64,000 bases of DNA from Roseibacterium elongatum DSM 19469 (GTDB lineage: Bacteria > Pseudomonadota > Alphaproteobacteria > Rhodobacterales > Rhodobacteraceae). Shown here in pieces: positions 55,324-64,000 of the stretch. Every line of letters begins with the position of its first letter. The first letter of the stretch is position 1. The position numbers were made by a program, and so were the translations under genes. The DNA lies in assembly GCF_000590925.1 (NCBI RefSeq), contig NZ_CP004372.1, positions 320,001-384,000 on the forward strand, given 5' to 3'. The notes beneath the pieces were generated by a model, which had not been told where the DNA came from, made no database searches, and saw only the letters and a program-made list of their open reading frames with translations.

Positions 55324-55881
55324 TTGCAACTGCCCCCCATCACGCTTGTTCTAGGCGGCACGGCATCCGGCAAATCGGCATTCGCCGAACGCCTCGTGCG
55401 GGTCTCGCGTCTGGCCAAGGTCTATCTGGCAACCGCCGAGGCGCATGACAGCGAAACGGCCGAGCGTATCGCGATCCATCGCAAACGGCGCAGCGGGCAG
55501 GGCTGGCGCACGGTCGAGGCGCCGCGCGACCTTGCCCGTGCCCTGGCCCAGATCGACGCCGAAGAGGTCGCCCTTGTCGATTGCATGACGCTGTGGCTGT
55601 CGAACCTTATGCTGTCCGACACCGACCTGGACGAGGAACGCGACCTGCTGTCCGATGTGCTGGACCAACTGCCCGCGCCGGTCGTACTGGTCAGCAACGA
55701 TGTCGGCGGCGGTCTGGTGCCCGACAGCGCGCCTGCCCGCGCCCTTCAGCGCGAATTGGGGCGGCTGAACCAGCAGCTTGCCGCCCAGGCCGACCTTGTC
55801 GTACAGGTCACCGCGGGGCTGCCGCTGATCCTGAAGGGCACGGCACCGACATCGGACACCGACCGCGCGAGCTTATGGTAA
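55324..55881 (+). CDS. cobP: Adenosylcobinamide kinase/guanylyltransferase CobP (CobU)
   Basis: This 185-residue bifunctional enzyme phosphorylates adenosylcobinamide and then adds GMP in late cobalamin synthesis or salvage. P-loop GGTASGKSAFAERLV is at residues 9-23; VYLATAEAHDSETAERIAIH carries the conserved kinase region; VDCMTLWLSNL and VSNDVGGGLVPD are family motifs. The start is TTG after GGGGAAAG; the frame stays open far upstream, across rpoH, but without similarity. It overlaps the next gene by 7 bases. Confidence 0.9.
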   Translation: MQLPPITLVLGGTASGKSAFAERLVRVSRLAKVYLATAEAHDSETAERIAIHRKRRSGQGWRTVEAPRDLARALAQIDAEEVALVDCMTLWLSNLMLSDTDLDEERDLLSDVLDQLPAPVVLVSNDVGGGLVPDSAPARALQRELGRLNQQLAAQADLVVQVTAGLPLILKGTAPTSDTDRASLW

Positions 55882-56453
55882 AACGTCTTTTCTGGGTCCG
55901 GCACGGGCCGACGCATCAAACCGCCTGCACCGGGTGGCGGGATGTTCCCGCGGACCTGTCTGACACCGATGCGATCGCACGCCTGTCGGCGCACCTGCCC
56001 GCGGATGCGCATCTGGTCTCGTCCGATCTGACCCGCGCCGTGACGACGGCCGACGCGATCGGCGGCGCACGGCCGCGTCTGGCGCATGAACGCGACCTGC
56101 GCGAGTTCGATTTCGGGGCCTGGGACGGATTGCATTTCGACACCATCACCGCCCGCGATCCGAACCTGTCGCGCCGTTTCTGGGAAGAGCCCGGCGAAAC
56201 GGCCCCCCCCGACGGCGAAAGCTGGAATGCCGTCGCGGCGCGCGTGTCGGCAACCATCGCACGGCTGATGACCGATGTGCCCGGCGACCTTGTGGCGGTC
56301 AGCCATTTCGGGGCCATCCTGACGCATCTCAGCCAGGCGGGCGGCATCGCCGCGAAGGCGGCACTGTCGCACCGTATCGATACGCTGTCAGTCACGGAGT
56401 TGCACCTGTTGCCCGACGGATGGCGCATTGCCGCGATCAATCATCACCCGTGA
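55875..56453 (+). CDS. Histidine phosphatase family protein, probable alpha-ribazole phosphatase
   Basis: This 192-residue phosphoglycerate-mutase-superfamily protein has the phosphohistidine motif FWVRHGPTHQ at residues 6-15, the Arg in SSDLTRAVTTAD, LREFDFGAWDGLHFD and the second catalytic His in VAVSHFGAILTHL. Overlap with cobP suggests it is a CobC-type alpha-ribazole-5'-phosphate phosphatase of cobalamin synthesis; that assignment rests on context. Confidence 0.8.
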   Translation: MVKRLFWVRHGPTHQTACTGWRDVPADLSDTDAIARLSAHLPADAHLVSSDLTRAVTTADAIGGARPRLAHERDLREFDFGAWDGLHFDTITARDPNLSRRFWEEPGETAPPDGESWNAVAARVSATIARLMTDVPGDLVAVSHFGAILTHLSQAGGIAAKAALSHRIDTLSVTELHLLPDGWRIAAINHHP

Positions 56454-56510
56454 TCCCCCGGATCACCGAAACCCGTTTGACGCGGGTCCCCGCGCCTGCG
56501 CCTATGGCGC

Positions 56511-57191
56511 ATGACATATTCCCTGCTTATCGGGCAACGCAGCTATTCCTCGTGGTCGCTGCGCGGCTGGCTCCCTTTCGCAGCCTTCGACATCCCGGTC
56601 GAAGTGACCTCGACCGTCATCTATTCCGAGGCGTTTTCCGCAGATGTCGCCCGGTTCGGCGGCGGCGAAACCGTGCCCGTGCTCCGCACGCCAACCGGCG
56701 GCATCCTGACCGACAGCCTGGCCATCGCCTGGCACCTGACCGAGGCGTTCCCGGACAAGGGCCTGTTGCCGAGCGACCCGATACAGCGGGCCGAGGCGCA
56801 GAGCCTGATTGCCGAGATGCATTCCGGTTTCGTCGCCTTGCGGTCGGCCTGCCCGATGAACCTGCGCACCGCGTGGGAGGGGGGCGCCGTGACGGACGCG
56901 GTCCGCCATGACCTGACCCGGCTCGAGGGGCTGTGGTCGGACGCGCTGGCGCAATCGGGCGGCCCCTATCTTTTCGGGGCGTATTCGCTGGCGGACGTGT
57001 TCTTTGCCCCCGTCGCGATCCGCATCGCGGGCTACGGCCTGCCGGTCGGGCCGCTGGCCCAGAGTTACGTCACCGCGCAGCTGGCGCATCCCGCCATCAC
57101 CCTTTGGCGGGAGGCCGGGCTGGCCGAGGATGCGGAGGTGGCGAAATACGACATGGGCTTGCCGCGGCGCCCCTTCCCGATGCCTGTCTGA
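56511..57191 (+). CDS. Glutathione S-transferase family protein
   Basis: This 226-residue protein has an N-terminal thioredoxin-like domain (MTYSLLIGQRSYSSWSLRGW, with the catalytic Ser/Tyr region RSYSSWSLR; VPVLRTPTGGILTDSLAIAW containing the cis-Pro and the glutathione gamma-glutamyl-binding DS) and a helical C-terminal domain (PYLFGAYSLADVFFAPVAIR). The substrate is unknown. It is a monocistronic gene between the cobalamin pair and comM. Confidence 0.88.
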   Translation: MTYSLLIGQRSYSSWSLRGWLPFAAFDIPVEVTSTVIYSEAFSADVARFGGGETVPVLRTPTGGILTDSLAIAWHLTEAFPDKGLLPSDPIQRAEAQSLIAEMHSGFVALRSACPMNLRTAWEGGAVTDAVRHDLTRLEGLWSDALAQSGGPYLFGAYSLADVFFAPVAIRIAGYGLPVGPLAQSYVTAQLAHPAITLWREAGLAEDAEVAKYDMGLPRRPFPMPV

Positions 57192-57296
57192 CGCACAGGC
57201 CCCGCACCAGGCCTCGGGCTGCTTTTCGACGGGGCCGGAGCTGAAAAGACGCGGCGGCGCGGTAGCGCGTTAACCAATTCCTAACCAAGCTGCGCC

Positions 57297-58850
57297 ATGG
57301 CTCGGGGCATGTTCGACAGCCCCAGTCCAGACGCGCTTGCGCGGTGCCATACCGTCGCCTTCGAAGGGCTCGATGCGCGACGGGTCGAGGTGCAATGCGC
57401 GGTCACCGCGGGCCTGCCGGGATTTGCCATTGTCGGATTGCCCGACAAGGCCGTGTCCGAGGCCCGCGAACGGGTGCGCACCGCACTGCAGGCCATGGCC
57501 ATCGCCCTGCCGTCCAAGCGGATCACCGTGAACCTTGCGCCGGCCGATCTGCCCAAGGAAGGCTCGCATTTCGACCTGCCCATCGCGCTGGCCTTGCTGG
57601 CCGCGCTTGGCATCTTGCCGCATGAGCGCGTCGAAGAGGCGATGGCCCTGGGCGAGTTGTCACTGGACGGACGGCTGGTCCCGGTGATCGGGGCCCTTCC
57701 CACGGCGCTGGCCGCCGGCGAAGACGACCGTGTGATGCTGTGCCCCGCCGGGTGCGGCCCCGAAGCGGCCTGGGTAGGGGCCACTCCAGTCTTCGCCGCC
57801 CGGACCCTGGCCGACCTGATCGCCCATCTGACCGATCGCACGCCGATCGACCCCTCCCGCCCAGGCGAGATCCGCGCCGATACCCCGGCCGGCTGCCTGT
57901 CGGAGGTGCGGGGACAGGAACGCGCAAAGCGCGCGTTGGAAATCGCGGCGGCCGGGCGGCACCATCTGTTGATGATCGGCGCACCGGGCTCGGGCAAATC
58001 CATGCTCGCCGCCCGTCTGCCCGGCATCCTGCCGCCGCTGTCGGCGGGCGAGGCGCTGGAAACCTCGATGATCCACTCGCTGGCCGGCATCCTCGACGAA
58101 GGCGGCATTTCCCGCACGCGGCCCTACCGCGCGCCGCATCACACGGCCTCGATGGCGGCGGTTGTCGGCGGCGGTCGCGGCGCCAAACCCGGCGAGATCA
58201 GCCTGGCGCATAACGGCGTGCTTTTCCTGGACGAATTGCCGGAATATGCCCGCACGGTTCTGGAAACCCTGCGTCAACCGATCGAAACCGGCGAGGTGGT
58301 GGTGGCGCGCGCCAACGCCCACGTCACATATCCCTGCCGGTTTCTTCTGATCGCGGCGGCCAACCCCTGCCGCTGCGGTCATCTCTTCGATGCCGATCAG
58401 GCCTGCGGGCGCGCCCCGCAATGCGGTGCGGACTACATGGGCAAGATCTCGGGGCCCCTGATGGACCGGTTCGACCTGCGGCTCGAAGTGCCGCCGGTGA
58501 GTTATGCCGATCTCGACCTGCCGCCCACGGGCGAGACCTCGGCCGAGATCGCGCAGCGCGTGGCCCGCGCCCGTGACATCCAGACTTCCCGGTTCGCCCA
58601 GATCGGGGCGACGGCGCGTGTCAATGCCGATGCCGAGGGCGCGCTGCTGGACCGGATCGCGACCCCTGATGCCGCGGGCAAGGCGCTGTTGCTGCGTGCA
58701 GCCGAAAAATTTCGCCTCACCGCGCGCGGTTATCACCGCGTGCTGCGGCTGGCCCGGACTATTGCCGATCTCGATGGCATCGACGCGGTCGGTCAGGACC
58801 ACATCGCCGAGGCGGTGGGCTATCGTCTGATCGGGGCGCCGGGCCTGTGA
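57297..58850 (+). CDS. comM: ComM/YifB-family Mg-chelatase-like AAA ATPase
   Basis: This 517-residue protein has an N-terminal Lon-protease-like fold (HTVAFEGLDARRVEVQCAVT, GLPDKAVSEARERVRTAL), Walker A GAPGSGKSMLAARL near residue 225, Walker B VLFLDELPEYAR near residue 305, the metal-like NPCRCGHLFD cysteine segment and a C-terminal Mg_chelatase_C domain. ComM is a helicase that promotes branch migration during natural transformation. It ends 4 bases from the convergent gshB stop. Confidence 0.92.
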   Translation: MARGMFDSPSPDALARCHTVAFEGLDARRVEVQCAVTAGLPGFAIVGLPDKAVSEARERVRTALQAMAIALPSKRITVNLAPADLPKEGSHFDLPIALALLAALGILPHERVEEAMALGELSLDGRLVPVIGALPTALAAGEDDRVMLCPAGCGPEAAWVGATPVFAARTLADLIAHLTDRTPIDPSRPGEIRADTPAGCLSEVRGQERAKRALEIAAAGRHHLLMIGAPGSGKSMLAARLPGILPPLSAGEALETSMIHSLAGILDEGGISRTRPYRAPHHTASMAAVVGGGRGAKPGEISLAHNGVLFLDELPEYARTVLETLRQPIETGEVVVARANAHVTYPCRFLLIAAANPCRCGHLFDADQACGRAPQCGADYMGKISGPLMDRFDLRLEVPPVSYADLDLPPTGETSAEIAQRVARARDIQTSRFAQIGATARVNADAEGALLDRIATPDAAGKALLLRAAEKFRLTARGYHRVLRLARTIADLDGIDAVGQDHIAEAVGYRLIGAPGL

Positions 58851-58854
58851 CGGG

Positions 58855-59796
58855 CTAGCCGTTTTTGAAGCGGGCCTCGATCGCTTCCCAGATACGGCCG
58901 GCGACGTTGATCCCGTCGAAGCGCTCAAGCTCCTGGATGCCGGTGGGCGAGGTCACGTTGATTTCCGTCAGGTAGCCGCCGATCACGTCGATCCCGACGA
59001 AGACCTGGCCCATCTCCTTCAGCCGGGGGCCGATGATGGCGCAGATCTCGCGTTCGCGCTCGGTCAGGCCGGTCTTTTCGGGGCGACCGCCGACATGCAT
59101 GTTCGAGCGTGTCTCGCCCTTGGCGGGCACCCGGTTGATGCCGCCCACCGGCTCGCCATCGACCAGAATGATCCGTTTGTCCCCGGCCGAGACATCCGGC
59201 AGGAATTTCTGCACGATCAGGGGTTCGCGGCTCATGCCGGTGAACAGTTCGTGCAGCGAGGTCAGATTGCGGTCGTTCGGATCCAGACGGAACACCCCGG
59301 CGCCGCCATTGCCGTACAGCGGCTTGAGGATGATGTCGCCGTGGCGGGCCTTGAATTCGCGCAGCACCTCGATATCGCGGGCGATGGCGGTGGGCGGGGT
59401 CAGGTCGGGGAAATCGAGAACCAGCAGTTTCTCGGGCGAATTGCGCACCCAGAACGGGTCGTTCACCACCAGCGCCTGCCCTTTCAGCCGGTCCAGCAGA
59501 TGCGTCGTGGTGATGTAGCCCATGTCGAAGGGCGGATCCTGGCGCAGCCAGACCACATCCATGCCGCCCAGGTCGACATCCTCGACCGCGCCCAGTTTGG
59601 CATGGTCCCCCTGCACGCGCTGCACCGTGAGGCTCTGGGCTCGGGCCATGATGTGCCCCTCGCGGTAGGAGAGGTGATCGGGCGTATAGATCCACATGTC
59701 ATGGCCGCGCGCCTGCGCTTCTTCGGCCAGGCGAAAGGTGCTGTCTGCCTCGATATCGACGGAACCGATCGGGTCCATCTGGAATGCCACTTTCAT
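58855..59796 (-). CDS. gshB: Glutathione synthetase GshB
   Basis: This 313-residue ATP-grasp enzyme joins gamma-glutamylcysteine and glycine. It begins [20 protein letters not shown], has [20 protein letters not shown] as the glycine-rich ATP loop, [20 protein letters not shown] and the metal site [20 protein letters not shown]. It is followed on the same strand order by the upstream yraN and rsmI genes, the usual alphaproteobacterial neighbourhood. Glutathione made here fits the RpoHII-type stress control nearby and the ChaC enzyme at 6666. Confidence 0.95.
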   Translation of the reverse strand: MKVAFQMDPIGSVDIEADSTFRLAEEAQARGHDMWIYTPDHLSYREGHIMARAQSLTVQRVQGDHAKLGAVEDVDLGGMDVVWLRQDPPFDMGYITTTHLLDRLKGQALVVNDPFWVRNSPEKLLVLDFPDLTPPTAIARDIEVLREFKARHGDIILKPLYGNGGAGVFRLDPNDRNLTSLHELFTGMSREPLIVQKFLPDVSAGDKRIILVDGEPVGGINRVPAKGETRSNMHVGGRPEKTGLTEREREICAIIGPRLKEMGQVFVGIDVIGGYLTEINVTSPTGIQELERFDGINVAGRIWEAIEARFKNG

Positions 59797-59876
59797 CGCT
59801 GTCCTCCGCGCATGCTGTCGGCGCCATACATGGCGCGCGGCCGGCGGCGTGACAATGCCCGCCGTCGCGAAAGCGC

Positions 59877-60269
59877 TCAGGCCATCAGGGCGTTGCGCAC
59901 AATCTCGATACGCCCGCGGCCATCGACCAGCGCGACGTCGAAGCGCATTGGCGTCAGCGCACCCTTTGGACAGGTGCCAAGAAAATGCTCGGCACTGCGC
60001 ATCAGGCGCTGGATCTGACGCTGTGTCAGCGCCTCGGCCGCGCGTGCGGCTGTCGCGGCTGACTTCACCTCAACAAAAACCATCTCGCCGTCGCGTTCCG
60101 CCACGATATCGAGTTCCCCCAAGGGTCCACGCCAGCGCCGCGCCCTGATGGTGTGGCCCGCACGCTCATAGGCCCGCGCCACCTGCTCTTCCGCAGCTTG
60201 CCCCGCGAGGAAACTGCGCCGGCCGCGGTCGCGGCGGAGCGTGTCGGGACCAGACCCGTCATGGGGCAT
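59877..60269 (-). CDS. YraN family protein (UPF0102, endonuclease-like fold)
   Basis: This 130-residue protein has the YraN core: [40 protein letters not shown] with the nuclease-like E/D residues, and VFVEVKSA (ExK). The fold is of the Holliday-junction-resolvase type; the biological role is unknown. It lies between rsmI and gshB on the same strand, as in many alphaproteobacteria. Confidence 0.87.
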   Translation of the reverse strand: MPHDGSGPDTLRRDRGRRSFLAGQAAEEQVARAYERAGHTIRARRWRGPLGELDIVAERDGEMVFVEVKSAATAARAAEALTQRQIQRLMRSAEHFLGTCPKGALTPMRFDVALVDGRGRIEIVRNALMA

Positions 60270-60397
60270 GACTTGTCCTTTTCTTACATGGCCCCTGCCG
60301 GGGGCAGGGACGCGATTATTGCTCGATCTTGTTCGCTTTTGCCCGAGTTTACCTTCGCACAGGTTCCTTATTCTTCGACAGGGCGGCGATCCCGACC

Positions 60398-61327
60398 TCA
60401 GGATCCCTCCTTCAGGGCCAGCGCCCGTTGATAAAGGTCGCGCCGCGGCACATTCAGGCGGGCCGCCACCTCGGCCGCCGCGTCCTTGACCCGCAATCGC
60501 CCAAGCGCCTCTTGCAGGGCGGCGTCGATATCCGCGTCGCTTGCGGCCCTTTCGTGACGTCGATCGACCACGAGGACGATTTCGCCTTTCGGCGGCACCG
60601 CGTCCGCGCCATCCCGCAACTCGGCCAGAGTGCCGCGCCGAACCTCCTCGAATCTTTTCGTCAACTCACGACAGAGCGCCGCCTGTCGCGTCTCACCCAG
60701 AGACTCGCACAATTCCCCTAACAACCGTTTAATGCGCTTGGGGCTTTCGAACAGGATCACGGTCGCGCCGGCAGCGTCCAACCCGGCAATCCATGTCTTG
60801 CGGGGGCCGGCCTGCGATGGCGGGAACCCGGCAAACAGAAACCGGTCGGATGGCAGGCCTGACAGGCTGAGGGCGACCAGCGATGCCGAGGGGCCCGGCG
60901 CGGCGGTCACCGGCAGGCCCGCATCGATCGCGGCGCGGGCGAGTTGGTATCCGGGATCCGCCACCAATGGCGTGCCCGCGTCCGAGACATAGGCCACACG
61001 CCGCCCCTCGCGCAGAAAACCCAGCAGGCGCGGGCGCATTTCGGCCCCGTTGTGATCGTGATAGGCCAGCAAGGGACGCCCGGCCAACGCAATGCCATGG
61101 ATCTCCATCAGATGCCGCGCCGTTCGCGTATCCTCGGCGGCGATGACATCGGCGGTACGCAACGTGTCCAGCGCGCGCAGCGTGATATCGCGCGCCGTCC
61201 CGATGGGCGTGGCGACAAGGTGCAGGCCCGGTGCCAATGCCGCCGCCGCCGGGGCCGCGGTGACCGGCACCTCTCCGCCTGCCGGGTCGGATTTCTGCAA
61301 CTGATGCTTGCTTTCGCCCTCGGGCAT
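60398..61327 (-). CDS. rsmI: 16S rRNA (cytidine-2'-O-)-methyltransferase RsmI
   Basis: This 309-residue tetrapyrrole-methylase-fold enzyme 2'-O-methylates C1402 of 16S rRNA. Motifs are LHLVATPIGTARDITLRALD (20 residues), VIAAEDTRTARHLM, YVSDAGTPLVADPGYQL and FAGFPPSQAGPRKTW. The N-terminal 30 residues are a variable extension. It is divergent from the PBP-activator gene, with about 130 bases between them that must hold both promoters. Confidence 0.94.
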   Translation of the reverse strand: MPEGESKHQLQKSDPAGGEVPVTAAPAAAALAPGLHLVATPIGTARDITLRALDTLRTADVIAAEDTRTARHLMEIHGIALAGRPLLAYHDHNGAEMRPRLLGFLREGRRVAYVSDAGTPLVADPGYQLARAAIDAGLPVTAAPGPSASLVALSLSGLPSDRFLFAGFPPSQAGPRKTWIAGLDAAGATVILFESPKRIKRLLGELCESLGETRQAALCRELTKRFEEVRRGTLAELRDGADAVPPKGEIVLVVDRRHERAASDADIDAALQEALGRLRVKDAAAEVAARLNVPRRDLYQRALALKEGS

Positions 61328-61457
61328 GGGCCATGACCCCTTTGAGACGCCCGCGCTTGGGCGGCGTTTACTTGAGCAGCCATAGTCTTTAGCCTGCGGT
61401 ATCGCGGCGCATGGCTGCCAGTTTGCTTTTTCTGTGCCTCACGGAGGACGACGCCCG

Positions 61458-62675
61458 ATGATTTCCGCTTTCCGCGCCCTGCGCAACCCGCTCCGCCTTT
61501 TGGGCCTGCTTGTCGCCACGGCGCTGCTGGCCGCGTGTCAGGTGGGCAATGTCGGCCTTGGCGGCGCGTCGGGGCCTCGGGTCAGCGGGCAGAGCGTGCA
61601 GGTGGCGATGCTGCTTCCGCTCAGTTCGTCGCAGGGCGGTGACGCCATCGTGGCCCGCGGGCTGGAGAACGCCGCCCGCATGGCCGCGGCCGAGATGTCG
61701 GGCATGACGATCGAGATCAGCGTCTATGACACGGCCGGTCAGGCCGCCACCGCCGCAGGCGTCGCCCGCCAGGCGGTCTCGGACGGGGCCGACATCATCC
61801 TGGGCCCCCTGCGGTCGGACGCGGCGGCAGCCGTGGGCGTTGCGGTCGCGAACTCGAATGTCAGCGTCTTGAGCTTTTCCAACAACACCGAGGTGGCCGG
61901 TAGCAATGTCTTCGTGCTGGGGCATACCTTCGCCAACACGGCCAACCGCATGGTCAGCTTCGCCGCGCAGCGCGGCAACGGCAATATCGTTCTGGTGCAT
62001 GCCTCGAACCTGGCCGGAGAGGTCGCCCGTGACGCGGTGCGCACGGCCGCGGGGCGCTCGGGGGCGACGGTCGCCGCGACGATCCCCTACGAGTTTTCGC
62101 AGACGGGCGTCATCAACGTGGTGCCGCAGGTCGTGGAGGCGGTGCGCGAATACGGTTCGAACGGGTTGATCCTGACCTCGGACTCGGCAGGTGCCCTGCC
62201 CTTCTTTGCCCAGTTGCTGCCGGAAAACGGCCTCGACACCGAGGCCGTGCGGGTCATGGGCCTGACCCGGTGGGACATTCCCCCGCAGACGCTTGAATTC
62301 GCGGGATTGCAAGGGGGATGGTTCGCCCTGCCCGACCCGTCGGCCACGGCCGATTTCGAGGCGCGCTATCAGGCGACCTATGGCGAGCCGCCCCACAACA
62401 TCGCAGCCCTTGGCTATGACGGCCTGCGCGCCGCCGCCGAGACGGCGGCCAATGCCGGACGCCTCGGCGCGGCCGAATTGACAGCGGGGGAATATCAGGG
62501 GGCGAACGGTGTGTTCCGCCTCTTGGCCGATGGCACGATCTCGCGCGCCATGGCCATCGCCCAGATCACGGACAATCAGGTGGCCATCATTCGACCCCGC
62601 CCCAAGACGTCTCGGCGCTCCCGGTTTCTGACCGGAACCCGCGCCTTCCCATTCCGTCCGAACCGGGGGAGCTGA
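61458..62675 (+). CDS. Penicillin-binding protein activator (LpoA-like lipoprotein), 3' end frameshifted
   Basis: This periplasmic-binding-fold lipoprotein has the lipobox LLAAC at about residue 28 and the domain start VQVAMLLPLSSSQGGDAIVA, typical of the LpoA-like activator encoded opposite rsmI. The start at 61458 follows GGAGG. The reading frame as sequenced runs to 62675 with an odd Arg-rich tail. Removing the C at 62592 gives VAIIDPAPRRLGAPGF and a stop at 62629-62631, a family-like ending. The extra base is therefore probably an error or a recent mutation; it also removes the start of glnD. Confidence 0.82.
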   Translation: MISAFRALRNPLRLLGLLVATALLAACQVGNVGLGGASGPRVSGQSVQVAMLLPLSSSQGGDAIVARGLENAARMAAAEMSGMTIEISVYDTAGQAATAAGVARQAVSDGADIILGPLRSDAAAAVGVAVANSNVSVLSFSNNTEVAGSNVFVLGHTFANTANRMVSFAAQRGNGNIVLVHASNLAGEVARDAVRTAAGRSGATVAATIPYEFSQTGVINVVPQVVEAVREYGSNGLILTSDSAGALPFFAQLLPENGLDTEAVRVMGLTRWDIPPQTLEFAGLQGGWFALPDPSATADFEARYQATYGEPPHNIAALGYDGLRAAAETAANAGRLGAAELTAGEYQGANGVFRLLADGTISRAMAIAQITDNQVAIIRPRPKTSRRSRFLTGTRAFPFRPNRGS

Positions 62676-64000
62676 TCCTCCCTGAAACGGCCATTCTCGA
62701 TCCCGTCGACTTGCGCGCACGGGTCGAGGCCATCGTGGCGGACACATCCGACCCCGCGGCCCTGCGCAATGCGGTGGTCGCCGTGCTGCAGACCGCGCAA
62801 GAGGCCGGGCGGACGGCCATCGCCGCGGCCATCGGCACCTCACCGCTGGCGGCGCGGCGCGCCACGCGCGCCTATGCCCACCTGACGGATCAATTGGTGC
62901 GCGAGGTGCTGCATGTGGCACAAACGCATCTCCACCCCAACGCGCTGCCGGGCGCTTCGGACCGGATGGCGGTGATGGCCGTGGGCGGCTATGGGCGCGG
63001 TGAAATGGCACCTTATTCCGACGTCGACCTGCTTTTCGTCACGCCATGGAAAATGACGCCCGCCATCGAAACGGTGATCGAGGCGACGCTTTACATGTTG
63101 TGGGACCTGCACATGAAGGTGGGCCACGCAAGCCGGACGGTAAAGGAATGCCTGCGCCTCGGGCGGGATGACATCACCATTCGCACATCGCTGCTGGAGA
63201 TGCGGTTCATCGGCGGCGAACAGGCGATCGCGGACGACCTGCACACCGCCCTGCGCGAGCAGCTTTTTGCCAGTACGCTCAGCGAATTCGTCGAGGCCAA
63301 GCTGGACGAACGCAGCACGCGCCACCGCAAGCAGGGCGGCCAGCGCTACATGCTGGAACCCAACGTGAAAGAGGGCAAGGGCGGGCTGCGAGACCTGCAA
63401 ACCCTGTACTGGATCGCGAAGTACCAGCATGGCGTCGAACGCGCCGCCGAGCTTGTGACCATCGGCGTCTTCCGCCCCGAGGAATTCGCCGCCTTCGACG
63501 CGGCCGAACGCTTTCTGTGGGCCGTGCGGTGTCATTTGCACCTGATCGCGGGGCGCGCGCAGGACCAGTTGACCTTTGACAATCAGGTCGCCGTGGCCGA
63601 CCGGCTCGGCTATCGGGACCATTCGGGCCGCCGCGCGGTCGAGCATTTCATGCAGGACTATTTCCGCCACGCCACGCAGGTGGGCGAGTTGACGCGCATT
63701 TTCCTGACGGCGCTGGAAGCCGCCCATGTCAAGCAGGAGCCGGGCATCCTGGGCTTTCTGCGCGGCCGCTCGCGCCGAAAAAAGCTCAAGCCGGGCTATA
63801 CGCTCAAGCAAAACCGCCTCGATCTCGACGACCCCGAGGCGTTCTTTGCCGACAAGCTGAATATCCTGCGGCTGTTCGAAGAGGCGCTGCGCACCGGCTA
63901 CCTGATCCATCCCGACGCCATGCGCGAGGTCTCGGCGCGGCTGACCCTGATCGACGACGAGATGCGCCGCGACCCCGAGGCATGCCGGATTTTCCTGGAC
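62594..64000 (+). CDS. glnD: PII uridylyltransferase GlnD (5' part; start disturbed, right end truncated by window)
   Basis: The frame encodes the N-terminal nucleotidyltransferase region of GlnD, the nitrogen sensor that uridylylates PII. Landmarks are AVGGYGRGEMAPYSDVDLLF (20 residues, with the GG and DxD of the transferase active site), LYMLWDLHMKVGHASRTVKE, GGQRYMLEPNVKEGKGGLRD and the start of the helical domain. It runs off the window at a codon boundary. No ATG, GTG or TTG exists in frame upstream as sequenced. If the extra C at 62592 is removed, a TTG appears (TTG ACC CCG) with AGGTGG just before it, giving MTPPQDVSALP as the N-terminus and a short overlap with the preceding gene. Confidence 0.9.

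Overview
The window is a GC-rich, gene-dense chromosomal segment of an alphaproteobacterium, almost certainly a phototrophic member of the Rhodobacterales (Rhodobacter/Roseobacter side). The evidence is a puc operon for the LH2 antenna under a PpsR-type control region, the short HisG plus HisZ pair, a class II NrdJ reductase, an RpoH sigma factor of the RpoHII type, DUF1489 and DUF938 genes, and the rsmI-yraN-gshB neighbourhood. No rRNA, tRNA or CRISPR array was seen.

Layout. 1-1624: pucB-pucA-pucC (minus strand; pucC runs off the left edge) with a sigma70-like promoter embedded between two TGT-N12-ACA PpsR sites. 2031-8488: a branched-chain-amino-acid-type ABC transporter (binding protein, strong hairpin terminator, two permeases, two ATPases) followed by a ChaC-type gamma-glutamylcyclotransferase and an M19 dipeptidase, a plausible gamma-glutamyl/dipeptide salvage set. 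8649-13437: an accessory scar containing a GNAT gene, a deleted Tn5053/Tn7-like transposon (tniA fused out of frame to tniQ, tniB gone), an IS3-family element that has lost one end, and the C-terminal stub of a type I restriction hsdR gene. 13569-20212: nrdJ, DUF1489, the hisS-hisZ-hisG operon, slyX. 20304-26025: an MFS transporter, dnaE and a frameshifted DUF6544 gene. 26285-36308: a purine module with xdhABC, a BMP-type nucleoside/purine ABC transporter and, inside it, a voltage-gated-type potassium channel, closed by a clear terminator. 36526-46896: oxidoreductases, a methyltransferase, an AhpD-like protein, a cNMP-binding patatin protein, a dimethylglycine/sarcosine dehydrogenase-like protein, a 2-hydroxyacid dehydrogenase and membrane or secreted proteins. 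46988-54071: M3 peptidase, DUF4399, a MoeB/ThiF protein with N-terminal membrane helices, dut, coaBC, a gluzincin-like protein and a ChaN-like protein. 54173-64000: rpoHII with a candidate RpoE promoter, cobP, a CobC-like phosphatase, a GST, comM, gshB, yraN, rsmI, a penicillin-binding-protein activator and the start of glnD.

The genes hang together as a phototroph's chromosome: light harvesting (puc), singlet-oxygen-type stress control (RpoE to RpoHII, glutathione genes), B12-dependent deoxynucleotide synthesis with cobalamin salvage, and uptake of amino acids and purines. Four genes (the DUF6544 gene, xdhA, the first BMP permease, the PBP-activator/glnD junction) carry single-base indels that break otherwise well conserved frames. 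These are either sequencing errors or very recent mutations, and I keep both readings open. Two genes (hisS and a small secreted protein) contain internal tracts of clearly lower GC, suggesting recombinational replacement.

I did not find a convincing wholly new system. The most interesting points are the LH2 alpha residues at the spectral-tuning positions, the PpsR/promoter architecture, the collapsed transposon/restriction scar, the 11-bp helical-phase repeats before slyX, and the recombination-like tracts.
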